Assembly: GCA_003254905.1 (NCBI GenBank)
Contig: QANU01101648.1
Location: forward strand, 469,616-533,615
Direction of reading: 5' to 3'
Length of the DNA stretch: 64,000 nucleotides
Origin: Nissolia schottii
Lineage: Eukaryota; Streptophyta; Magnoliopsida; Fabales; Fabaceae
Shown: positions 11,509-23,233 of the stretch, in pieces
Numbering within the stretch: the stretch's first letter is position 1
Layout of the letters: every line of letters starts with the position of its first letter
The notes under the pieces: generated by a model
Databases searched by the model: none
Told to the model about the DNA's origin: nothing
The model's input: the letters and a program-made list of their open reading frames with translations, nothing else
Program-made: the position numbers and the translations under genes

Positions 11509-13209
11509 TGTCACGCCCCAACTTAGGACATGACCGCACGTAGGGCTACTACCCCACGAAAGCATTAGTGTGACATACTAAACATGTATTAAATGCAAAA
11601 AGGTAAATAAATACTGACTGATTTATTAAGTGGTTAGTTTTCATATTTTATCATATTATCAGTTAATATTTTGTTAAGACATGTATTGTAGTTTATATTA
11701 TTATTATTATTGATTAAATAAGTTTTTAGTATTTAATAAATTGAAAATTTTATTTTTGAGCCTTAATAAAAAAATTGATTTTGGTCCCTAATAAATTTTT
11801 TTATCGAATGATGTGACAAACCAAATTCCAACTCATCTCATACCATAGTTGACGCTCATTAAAAAATTTGTGCTGATAATAAAATCAAATTCATACTTTT
11901 TTTTTACTAATATGGTTATACAAATATTAAAAGAATCCAAATTAAATACTTTGCGCCAAAAATGAAACCATGTCCGTAGTTTTTAGGGTTAATGGCAACT
12001 TATCCGATATACTATAATTATTATTTACTTAACTCTTAATGTTGCAAAATGTGCAATTCGACCCCCTAAGCTTTCTAATCAATGCTAATAAGACATCCCA
12101 TCATTTTTAACGTCTAAAATATTCGTTAATACACATGTGTCTGTCACATAATGTATTGTAAGGACAAACTTATTATTTTTTTAAAATAAAAATAAAAGTT
12201 TTTTGAGGACAAAACAAGGATAACAACTAGAAAACAGTACCAATAGCAACAGAAACCAAACGTAATCGCCAAAGAAAAATAGGAAAAGCAAAGAGCAGAG
12301 GCGGCACGGGAGGTGATGCAGGAAGGCAACGTAGGATGCGGACGAAGCCTGCAGCAATGGTGATAAGCATGAAAAGGGTTGGAGCATCAGGTTCTACTTA
12401 AAAAGGGAGAAGAAAGTCACCGTAAAAGAACATAGCACAAGAAGGTAAGAGCATAGGTTGTCGCTAACTTACAATTCTATCCTAAATATAACTTCCATGA
12501 AAACATTTAAATAATCGTAACATGACACAATCATTATACTGTAAACAACTTAACTTGATAGCATAAAATAACTTATTCATAATCATTCAAGCACATGCAA
12601 CATGATATATTCAGTGCAATAAAACGTGATTTCATGTAGTTCTAAAATAGTTGCATGACTTTCTAAATAATCTTCATAAATATCTACTTTCGCAAATAAG
12701 AAAATTCCTAAAATTCATAACTAATTCTATGAATAATAAAATAAGTTCCGCCTCCTAGGATTTTATAAAACATGCATAAATAAATAATTTAAAAAATAAA
12801 TACATGGTCTGAAAATAGATCGTGAAAAAAGCCACGCCTTAAATGGCTGACCATTATGAAACACTAACACTGAGAGCTCCTGACATCCTACGTGAAGACA
12901 TTACTTCCTTACGAACAGAATAACAGAGGGAGAAAAGAATAAAAAGAATTGGAGTGAATAGTCTCACTAAAAAGTGAAATCTTTCAAGGTCTTGAGTGAG
13001 CTAGCAAGTCTAAATACTCACAGGAAGCTAATATATAGGGGAAGATGGAGACCCCCTTGGCTGATGTATCCGATGTGGGACTTTACTCCCGCGCCGCTGT
13101 AGCACTCCCTGGGCGTTGCAGCGTCCTCCTTACTTCTAGTTGTTGCAGCGCGCCTAGGGCGTTGCACCACTCAAGCTCTCCCTTGTTTTTCTCTCTAGGG
13201 GTCATCACA
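11509..13209 (-). mobile_element. Old solo LTR (Gypsy-type ends), reverse orientation
   Basis: On the minus strand the segment begins TGTGATGACCCC at 13209 and ends GGGGCGTGACA at 11509. It shares a layout with the solo LTR at 29511-31409: a GC-rich zone with TGCAACGCCC words, a TATA-like box (CCCTATATATTAG near 13038), then AATGTCTTCACGTAGGAT (about 12878-12898), and an end matching ACTTAGGACRTGAYCGCACGTAGGG. No internal retroelement genes flank it on either side, so it appears to be a solo LTR. I could not find a target-site duplication, consistent with age. Confidence 0.6.
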
Positions 13210-13599
13210 CATATTGCCACTATTACTGTTATATAGTGCATTTAATGTGATCCGTATTTGTTTCCAAAAAACGGATAATCAAATCCTCATGCGATTTGCA
13301 CTCACTCTCATACAGCCACAAAATCCTAAGCTCCAATGATTTCTCATGCAACATTCATCAATTATTCACCATCTTTTGATTCCTTCTCTTTTCGTCATCA
13401 TTATCCCTATCATTGCGATTGGTTCTCTGTAAACTCATCATCACACATTATTCGTTTTGTTCGTCATATTTTCTATACACCATTCATTATTTGAGATCTA
13501 ATTTCATCAATGGAATATCCAAATCACATCGAGGGGATGAACGAGGTATTATTCTTTAAACATTTTTGCTATCAAGTCTCAAAATACGTGAATGATCGA

Positions 13600-14240
13600 C
13601 AGATTTTCTTAGAAAATGTTCACATAGTAGTTCGTTTTAGTTGTGTCAAAAGTCTGTGCACCTTATCTGTACATGTTTGTGCAATTAATTGTACACGTTT
13701 GTGTAGTGTATACTCAAGATTTTGTGCAATAATTAGAAATTTCACTGACACAAACAAAATTTGTACGTACACATCAATTGCATAAGTTTGTGCATTCATA
13801 TTTTATATTTGACTATTGTTGATTAAAACTTCATGTCAATATGTTGATATGTTTGCGCACATAAATTGTACATGTTTGTGCATGTAATTTCTACAAGTTT
13901 GTGCATAATTATTTTTGTGTTTGTGCAAACATAAAGAAAAGTTTGTTCATTACATAATAAGGCGTGTACATGTTTATGCCATTAAGTGGTACAAGTTTGT
14001 ACAGTGTAGACTCAATAATTTGTGCAATCATTAGAAATTTCATTGATACATAAACAAAGTTGTGCATTCTTTTATATTTGATTATTGTTGATTAAAATTT
14101 TATGTCAGTATGTTCATATGTTTGTGCATATTAAGTAAAAAATTTGTGAACGTAAGGTATGCATGTTTGTGCATGTAATCTATACAAGTTTGTGCATTAA
14201 TGTTCTAGTGTTTGTGCAAACATAAAGAAAAGCTTGTAGC
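13600..14240. repeat. Satellite-like repeat, two units of about 295 bp rich in TTTGTGCA
   Basis: A unit containing CTCAAGATTTTGTGCAAT..TTAGAAATTTCA recurs about 298 bases later, and GTTTGTGCAAACATAAAGAAAAG recurs about 291 bases later. Inside each unit the word TTTGTGCA and variants recur every 20-40 bases. The open frame 13510-13785 is a by-product of this repetition. Confidence 0.65.
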
Positions 14241-14796
14241 TGTGGATTTTGAATGATTGGAGCTGTGGGTTTCAAATTGATCATCAATGTTAAAACGCGA
14301 ATGATTTTGCACACCAATTGCGTGTGCACGTGCATTCCAAAGAGAATAGAGGTATAGAGGGTGGTTGACAAATATAAAAGTAGGCTCAAGCGTATTGATC
14401 TTGTGAGTGGCAGTACAATGACATAAACGTTAGTGTACATGCAACAAGGTTGTTCTTTATATTAAACTTTTCAATTGATACAAGATTAAACGTAATATTT
14501 TTATCTTTAATTTTTTATTACTTATGGTATACAGGTCTATTACTTCTTTAATTAATATTAAGAAATCATCACACTGAACCTTGTAAATTGAAATTTAACT
14601 TAGGATTAATTTCTTATTTCTGTACCGTCAAGAAAAATAAAATAAAAATAAAGAACTAAAAAACGGCTTCAAAAAATTCGAAATACCCCAAACACATAAA
14701 AACTGGGTTCAGCTGAGAGACACCGTCTTTATACACACACAAACAAGGCTCTGAAAACCGCTGAAGAGTGAGTGAGTGAGTGCTGTACCCAAATCA
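14241..14796. other. FIS1 upstream region
   Basis: No gene. The 80 bases before 14797 would contain the 5' leader of FIS1, including GAGTGAGTGAGTGAGTG at 14766-14782. Confidence 0.4.
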
Positions 14797-17524
14797 ATGG
14801 ACGCCAAGATCGGAAGCTTCTTCGAGTCCATCGGAAACTTCTTCTCCAGCGGCGAACAGATCCCTTGGTGCGATCGTGACGTCATCGCTGTAAGCTCCCC
14901 TTTTGTTTCTTCCATCAATCTCAAATCCAATTTCATTATAATTCATTTGGTTTCTGTCTTTTAAAACCCTAGTTCTGCGCTCAGGAATCGGAATGTGTTG
15001 AAAATGATAATTCTTATTGGATCGTGCGATAGGGAATTTCAAACATTGATGAAAGTAATTGATCCGATTCTGTTGGCTGATTTTAGTTTTGCGTTAAATC
15101 TATGTGTGTATCAGTATATCAACCTAATACTTGTTTCTAGGCATTTCCTTAGGTTGAATTCGGAATTTCTTTTAATCGGGTTATTTAGATTAAAGAAACC
15201 ATTTCATAAATTGCTTGACCGTGTGCACGAGGCTTCTACCAGGTGGGGTGTGGGCAGACACTGTCTTACCTCTTCCGGTGAAGAGATTGTTTCCATGATT
15301 TGAACGTGTGACCTTGAGGTCGCAAGGCAGCAACATTACTGTTGTGCTAGTCTCACTCTATTTAAGAAAACCATTTGTGTTTCCTTCGCTGGGTTATCAA
15401 TTATGGCAGTAATGCTTGCCATGGGGATTGCAAAAATACAATGTTCGTTGTTTGTTACCTTAAGTTGGCTACTTTTATTTGCCGTAATGTACTACTGGCC
15501 ATTGTGGCCTGCAGTTGATGTGGTTCTGCTTCTACTTGCTTTTGTTCCTTTCAGTCTAAACTATGTTGCTTGTTTTGAAGGGCTGCGAGAGAGAAGTTGC
15601 AGAGGCTTCTATTGGTGACTCCGAGGAGCGGAAGAATGAGAGCATAATGAGGCTGTCGTGGGCGCTAGTGCATTCAAGGCAAAAGGAAGATGTTCAACGC
15701 GGAATAGCCATGCTTGAAAGTACCATAACTTACAGAATCATTTTGAGTTCTTTGCACCGCTTTATCAAGTTTTATATATGTTTACTTGTTGATATGGCAC
15801 TTGATCTGCTTTTGGTAAATTGTTTCGTATACAGTTTTAATATTTATGGTGCAGCCTTTTGCCACTGTCCTTTTATGAACATTTGAGAAACAATTGTATT
15901 CTTTTCTTTTCTGATCCATCAAAAATCTGTTGTTCTATTCTGATAATTTTGTATAGGTACATTATGGGTTTGGTGAGAGGGGTTTAAACATTTTTTTTAA
16001 TTACTTTTATGTTTTCCATTGATTGAGCTTAATTTTCTTTAAACATCAATTTCTGGTCTCTGTTATCCTTGTTATTTCATGACATCTCAACACCATAATC
16101 ATTTTCATTCTCACGTAGCTGATAACTAGGATTTCTCTGCCCATTATGCCAAAACTAATGTAATGTTTCAGAGTGTAAAATGAACCCATGTTTCATTGTG
16201 AGTTGTTTGGTTATTCTGCCAATGGAAATGGAGAATTGGAGGTTCACTAAAATAGCGTGTGCAAGGCATCTATTGACTAGGAAAATCTCTCCAAAATTTG
16301 CCATGCGGTCATTGTGGTCTTGTGTGGTTATTATGCAAACTTTGAAGATGGTGAATTTACTACACTATCATCAGCAAGGCACCATGTCAGTTGGGCTGTT
16401 AAGATCTTTTCCTACAGCTACTACCTTTCGCTCCAAATAAATACCACTGATCATATTATTGTTCCATGATGCCTGCCTTGAGCATTGGAAATCAGATTCC
16501 TTCTACTAAAGGGATGCATACTTTTTCCTTTGAATAAAAGATGGATAACCTCTGCTGTTTAGGCCACCAAGTAGAGGCAACTGCCACTAGGGCCACAGCC
16601 CCTTTCTTTCTATTGCTTTTTCTATATGGCGCTACACAGAGATGCCTTTATATGCACGGCTAACCTTGTACATCCTTAATTCTGATTTACAGCTTCTTTG
16701 GGAAATGATAGAAGTCCTTTGCAACAAAGAGAGAAGCTTTATCTCCTGGCTGTTGGATATTACAGGAGTGGCGACTATGGCAGGTGTCGGGAACTTGTGG
16801 AGCAATGCTTGCAGGTCTATCTTTCTCACTTATGGACAACATAGTGCGTAGAAACTGTATTTTCCCTGCTCTTCCCATTGCCAGATCTTTGATGCCTCAT
16901 GTTTGTTGATATTACCACTCAAAAGCGCTGTGTTTGGAATTTAGTTTGTGTTTGTCTGCTGGGACCATGGATTAACTTTTTATTATCCTTATGAACTATC
17001 CACTGTTTTGCTTCTGGGCTTTCGGGTTGTCTTTCCTTTTTAATAATTAACTAGTTTCTTTTCATTTAGTTGATATCCAATCTATCTATAACCTTTTTTT
17101 TTGTGTCATACTATCTATATTTTATGTTATCATTATGTGGAACCTTTCACCACAGTAGAAGATTGACTATATATATGGCCAGTTAGTGGGGTTGAGTCCA
17201 GTATTCATCATTGGCCATCATGGCCTATACGGGACTGTTTTCATCCATGGTCGAACATTCTAACGTGAATAATTCTGTCTTTGTTCTTGCAGATTGCACC
17301 TGATTGGAGACAGGCACTGTCCCTCAAGAAAATAGTAGAAGATCGAATTGCTAAAGGTAACAACTGACTTTTTCTTAAGCTTTTATTACACAATCAACAT
17401 TAACTAAAGAACTGAAAATGCCGTGTGTTTCAATGCAGATGGTGTTATAGGAATTGGCATCACTGCAACAGCTGTGGGACTCATAGTTGGTGGCATTGCT
17501 GCAGCATTGGCCAGGAAGAATTGA
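14797..17524 (+). CDS. FIS1A: Mitochondrial/peroxisomal fission 1 protein (FIS1A type)
   Basis: A tail-anchored adaptor on the mitochondrial and peroxisomal outer membrane that takes part in recruiting the division machinery. Five exons, 14797-14889, 15581-15719, 16693-16814, 17293-17356 and 17439-17524, join without frame breaks to 167 residues, the usual plant length (about 170). All introns are GT-AG. Exon 2 gives the first TPR-like helices (MRLSWALVHSRQKEDVQRGI), exon 3 the second repeat (YLLAVGYYRSGDYGRCRELV), exon 4 APDWRQALSLKKIVEDRI. Exon 5 encodes the C-terminal membrane anchor, about residues 141-163 (GITATAVGLIVGGIAAAL), followed by a short basic tail ARKN. The neighbour NRPE5 is convergent, an arrangement also recalled for Arabidopsis. 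Confidence 0.95.
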
Positions 17525-20500
17525 GCGTGATGTCAGTGGGAAATAAACTCTACTGACAACAAATACAGATTTTACATTTTAATCTGTGAAAAGGAGCATT
17601 TTTAGTGGAGCTTATTTCAAATTTCGCTGGTCCAAGTGTCCCGTTCAAACCGATTGAATGGGTTATAACAAAATGAAATGCAAAAACACCATATGCAAGG
17701 TGACTCGTTTTATATCAACTCCTGGTGTTTTTTTCTTCCTCCCCTTCTATTTTCTCTCTCTGTGTTGGTGCAGGTGCCCGTCTTCGCGTTTATTTTTTTC
17801 CCCATCCCTACGTACCTAGCGTGTGTTTGTCTATGCGTTTGACACAAGGAGTGCCAACTCGTGAGTCAATTAGGACGCCATTCCTAAACGCGTTTTTGCC
17901 ATATCTATTAAGGAGCCTTGTCCAAGTAACGTTAACGTCTAAGTTGGTATAGGTAGAAAAATTAAAACTTAAAAATTCAAGGGGCTAAGTAGCAAATTGT
18001 TTTACCATGACTATTTTGCTAGTCTTTTCGGCAACATCACAACCTCTTGCCCTTTGCATCGCCCTTGATCTCTCGTCCTCTGGCGCCACTGACCCCTAAA
18101 TGCTGCCATTGAGTACTCTTCTATTGCCATCATTGTTGTGAAAGTGCAGATTCTCCTTTCCCTAGCTTCCCCCTCTTTGCCTCTTACCCTTCTCCTCTTC
18201 CTCTCTTACAACCATCATCATGCATAGCTACCACCGGATTCTAACTGCAGCCACCACCACCACCGAATCTAACATAAACTTCAAGAAAAACAGATATGGA
18301 ACAGTAGCAAACTAGATCTGGGGTTGTGCTTCGTCACGAAACCCTTGATCCCTTGGTCATCTTTTTCGTTGGTAATTGTTCTGGTGGTGGATTTGTTTTT
18401 TATCGCTCTTAGATGCGGTTGGAAGCAAGCGAGATTTAGTGAAGGGAACACGAGATCCAATGTTGAGGACGTAATTTGGTTGTGTATTGGTGCCTCCAAT
18501 TGTTGCGGCATTGTTGGCGGTGGGCGGCGTCGATGGTGTTGGCCACAGGCGGCATCATTGGTGGATGATGTCACAGCTTTCGACAAAAATTTCCTCATTA
18601 CTAATCAAAATTAAGTTTTTTAAATTACACTTAACTACTAAAAGTTTACCTTCAATAATAAATTAATTCTTTACTGCAAGGGTCATATTGCAAATAGCTA
18701 TTTTTATTTTAAACATCGTGGGTCAAACTAAAATTTTACCCCCCCCCCCCAAAAAATTCTAACCATCCGCCTCAATCTCAATGGTCCACATTACTCAGAC
18801 CAACTTGCTCCCTAGAGTTTGTCAGATCAAATAAGTCTAACTCTATCTATAATTTGATTTTCATTTCTCCGCCTTCCACTGTCTTCTAGTTGTGATGCAA
18901 ATCAATTATAAATGGGGGTCCTTTTATCTTAGACCTTCAAAACAAAATTCAGACTAATAGTAAACTTTTCTGCCATCAAATTGCAAAAGAAAGTAATATA
19001 ATTAAAGGTCTTCAAATTTAATGTTAGAAAACTGGTCAGCACTGAAACTTGTTTCAAAGATCCAAGATAACACTCACTACCTTACTCCCTCATCTCCTTC
19101 AACCCCTAGGCCCCACCACCAACTTCATCTCTACCCCACTCTCACCTCTACCATCTTCACCCACACCCTCTTCGTATCCCAACTCTCATCTTCATCGCCT
19201 CGATCTTGGCTCTCTTAACGCCATCACGTGCACCTTTCAGTAGAGATATCATATCAATATCAATAATTGTTGGCCAGTTGTCTCTTTGTTAACTTTAGAT
19301 TGCGTTATCAACATGTAAAAGATGGCAAGCTAGAACTTCTGCTGTTATTGATTTTTGACCAAAACTTATAGAGCATGGCAAGATGGTCAACTTTGAATAG
19401 TTCTTTATAAATGCTTAATAAGGGAACCAAATGGAAATCCATTATCATCTTGTTTGGGAGCAAATTATAAAGGAAGGAAATAAATATAATTTTTAACTTC
19501 TCAAATACCACTAAAAGGTCCTTTGTTGTGTTATTATTGTATAAAACAAAACCTTCAACTATATGGCGGAGTCTGCGATACTCATTGCAAGATCTTTGCC
19601 TCTACCACACCTTGAATCTAATGGCTTAGATTTATTTAATTCTACAGGTGATGGTGTACCTAATTGCTTTCCATATGTTCGTCTTTGTTCCACACCTTCC
19701 AAGCCGCCGCGTACATCCACCGCTGTCCTCCGCCCCCTTGTTCCCCCTCCATCCTTTCCTCTCATTTCCTCTCCCATTCTTTTCCCCCCAACCCCTCTAA
19801 CCTGCTCCTCCACCCTCCCGATCACTAAGACATCACTGCCACTGCTGCCACAGCCAATCTCACCACCACCACGACCTCTCAGCCTTTGTAAATCTCAGTG
19901 AACAAAAATATCTAGCAAAGGGCCTTAGACTCCTCCGTTTTTGAGCTCATGGTCAGATGGAAGAAGGGTTTGATAGATCCATCATCGGCTCACCACTCTC
20001 CAGTACTCCTATATGATGGTGTGCAAAGATGAGGCGTGACAGACATATCGAGAGTGTGACAAGAAGAATGACAATGGTGGTGCAGGTTGGCCAGCACTGG
20101 TGGCAGTGGTGGTGGTGCAAACCAACCGACTGTGGCAGTGAGTGGCCATAAGAGCGAGTACTGTGAGAGTAGTTTTGAGGGAATAATATTATGCAACAAC
20201 CCTATGAAAACAACCTTGTACACCCTTCCTATGAGTGGTTGAGATTAGAAACATGTGATAATCCATGAAACTTCAAGAAGTATCAGACTCCATCAAACTA
20301 TAAAGCAAAAATTTATTTAATCATTCAACTAAACTTAAAATAACTATAAAATAATTTTCTATAGAATTGATGATCACTTTAGTCCTGGACTTGCACATTT
20401 TAGCCACTTCAGCTTAAACTAAAAAATTAACTTTTTAGTCCCTGAAATTGCAAGGGGGAGCAAGTTAGCAATTGAAATACAAATTAATCAAATTGCTTCA

Positions 20501-20861
20501 TCAAATTGAATCAAATTAGTCCTTAGATGTGAGTCAAGTTGAAGCAATGTTATTATTTTCTGGAACTAACTTGAATTGTTTTTAAACTTGATGGATTAAA
20601 TAATGATCAACCAGCTAACATGGATGAGTAAAGCTACATGTAACGTTAACTAAAAACACTTGAATCCAGAGGTAGACGCATATGCTAGTTGTGCAGTTTC
20701 GGTTTCTTAAAAACAAGTTCATTTAACTAGAGTTGTTCCACGTCTGGTTGAGAGAAATCAAAACCACTGCACTTACCACCGTTCAAGTTATAAGGATACA
20801 ATGAACTTCTCAAGCATTACACAGCTGAGTTCTTACCAGCAAAAACAGAAACAAGAAACCA
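17525..20861. other. Intergenic, repeat-like DNA between FIS1 and NRPE5
   Basis: No recognisable gene. Short open frames (18281-18614, 19021-19243, 19559-19901, 19990-20223) are proline/serine- or valine/glycine-rich low-complexity translations on both strands. Noted phrases include a C11 run at 18741-18751 and TTTTTAGTCCCTGAAATTGC near 20431-20450, typical of old plant intergenic repeats. I cannot assign an element class. Confidence 0.45.
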
Positions 20862-23233
20862 TCACCAAACGCATCGATAGGTGATGTGCATTTGAGTGAC
20901 TTCACCACTATAGGTAACCTTAACTACTTGCCCCTTCTGCAATCCATAGTATCGAGCAATTGCATCCGTTTGTAGAATGCGCGGAAGCTGAGAACAATAG
21001 AACTTGAAATGAGAATAGTGGTCTTGGAATAGGAAAAATAATGCTGAATTTACTGCTATTAAAATACTAACCAAACTCAAGTAGTCCATAACTGATACTA
21101 GCATCATTTATGAAAACAACAAAGTTCAAGTAAGGAATTTAACATGAAATAAATTGTTACTTCTGATGCCCAACAAAAATTATGTTCTTTAAATAACTTC
21201 AAAATGCTACTTCCTTTCGCCAACCCAAAACCCAAAATCTCAGTCTTACAGAGTTTATTAAAGATGCACAAAGAATTTAATAACTTAACTAGATGTGCCT
21301 GTGTTAGTGTACAAACAAACTAAAAGACTTCATCCTGAGATACTTCATTGAGGCAATTCCTAAGTTATATAAACTAACCTGTTTTTCTTCTAAATTGTAC
21401 TTCTTGAGTAGATTTTGCTTCTGACGATCAGTCAGCACTTCATGCTTTGGCTTCAATACATGCTTTGTAATATTAACAAGCAAGTCTGTGATCTGAACAA
21501 CAGGGAGAAAAGGTTTCCATGAGTTGAAACTGATAATATTTGTCAGCACGAATAAGAAAATTTGTCAACAAGTATCATAGTCAACAAGATTCATATCATA
21601 GGTGGCATAAAGCACAAGAAAAAGATGAGGTTCATATTCAACTTCATGATGTTAAGAGAGTCGAAATCCATGCACTATGCTCTCTTTGATGACTACACCA
21701 AGACCACAAGTTATCAGAAGTAGTCCGAGAAGTAATCATTTGCATATCCTTCAATACCACTTTAATGCTTATTTAACATGTTATTTTGACAGAGAACTAG
21801 AAAGTTTAAACATCTCACTTGCAATAAATATATTACAATTTTCCAGAGGATGGCCATTTAAATAATTGGTACATCAAACATAAAGTGAAGTAAAAGAGTA
21901 TATAACTCAAAAATCTCATGCAAATGAAACAAAACGAATCTGAAGAAAATCTAACACAGGTCTGAGATACAAACCTGAAATATTTCAACCTTGAATGGCA
22001 AAAGATTCACTGCTTTCAAGGCCTGGCTAGTAAGTTGATTTTGCACTATCAATATCAGCCCAGTTAAAGAATCTCTATTAACAATCTGACCTGCAACGTT
22101 CCGAATCGAATTAACTTTGACAATATGAGGCCCACAGAAGATGACTAAAATCTGCAATCCAAGGGGCAATACAGAATCATTAACGAATCTATATAATAAC
22201 TTTAGACAATAGTACACATCAGGCAAGGGAACCATGTCAGACATGGAAACCGACACAGACAATTTTAAAGAACCAATCCTAGAATTAATCTCAGTTCAAC
22301 TTAGGTAAAAATTCAATTTTATCAACCACATTTTAGCTTCAGAGCTTAGACTCAAGATATTCAAGCCTTTAAACACATTGCTCTAGTGGTTTGGGTGTGA
22401 TTGGGTACATATAAACCAAACCAAGCAACATTCACACCTCCACTCCATTATGAGAATTATGCAAAATTTAACCAAGAAAAGACCCACCCCATTCTCAATA
22501 GTCAATAGAAATGGTCTCTAAACAATGAACCAATGCCCTGCCTCTTGTGGGTAGGTAGATAACAAAATGTAAGAACAACTAATTCATTAAGCAGCTAATT
22601 GGTTGACATGACAGAACAAGTATGCCTAATAATAAATCATCATCATTCATTACCACCAATGAAGACAAACATAAAAAAAAAAAAAAAAAAAAANTGAACC
22701 AAACCCAGTCACATTCAAACCCTGAATCATGCAGCAAATTCAACCAAGAAAAAGGCCCACACCATTATATGCAAAACTCAACATGCAATTTCATGAATTG
22801 CATGTGCATTAGACAAAACTTTATCTTCAAAAACCTAACCACTGCTTCCGAAGCAATTCCTCAGACAAATAATAAAATAAATTAAAAAAAAAAAACAAAA
22901 ACAAAAACACAACAACAAGAGGGGGGAATGGGGGTATACCCTCTTGGAAGGGTCGGAGAGGTGGGTGGCGGATAAGCGGAGGCGGTCGACGTCGGGGGAC
23001 TGGCCGTGAATGGCGCGGAATTCGGGGAGGGAGAGCTCGATTTCGGAGGGAGGGATGGAGTAGCCTCGGTCCTTGAGCATTTCTAGGGTGGTCTTGCGGG
23101 AAAGGTAGTACCTGTGGCTCTCGGTGCTCCCGTCGTCGAAGTAGCCGATCAAGCACTGGCCCAGGTGATCCTCTTCCTCTCCACCCTCTCTCTCGTTATT
23201 CCCGTTACCTATGTTCATGTTCTCTGCTTCCAT
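20862..23233 (-). CDS. NRPE5: DNA-directed RNA polymerase V subunit 5 (RPB5-like)
   Basis: RPB5-family subunit; the plant-specific NRPE5 branch serves Pol V in RNA-directed DNA methylation. Four exons, 23233-22940, 22151-21975, 21492-21379 and 20987-20862, join in frame to 236 residues with GT-AG introns. Exon 1 has an acidic N-terminal extension (EREGGEEEDHLGQ), then ESHRYYLSRKTTLEMLKDRG and DVDRLRLSATH. Exon 2 gives TGLILIVQNQLTSQALKAV, exon 3 ITDLLVNITKHVLKPKHEVL, and exon 4 the conserved C-terminal RPB5 core (DAIARYYGLQKGQVVKVTY ending YRCVW). The N-terminal extension and sequence choice (ARYYGLQKGQ) fit the Pol V form better than the shared RPB5, but the two are paralogous, so the Pol V label is an inference. 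Confidence 0.9.

Noticed and set aside
13510..13785. 91-codon open frame
   Set aside because: It is produced by the TTTGTGCA repeat array; no domain is present.
18281..18614. Paired open frames on both strands
   Set aside because: Reading is open on both strands with no recognisable domain or splice structure.
18741..18751. C11 run as a G-quadruplex or regulatory site
   Set aside because: It is a simple homopolymer in intergenic DNA with no supporting context.
22420..22790. Second N-linked duplication around N22694
   Set aside because: Phrases on the two sides (AACCAAGAAAA..GACCCACCCCATT and its variant) are only loosely similar, so an old repeat inside the NRPE5 intron is likelier than an assembly overlap.
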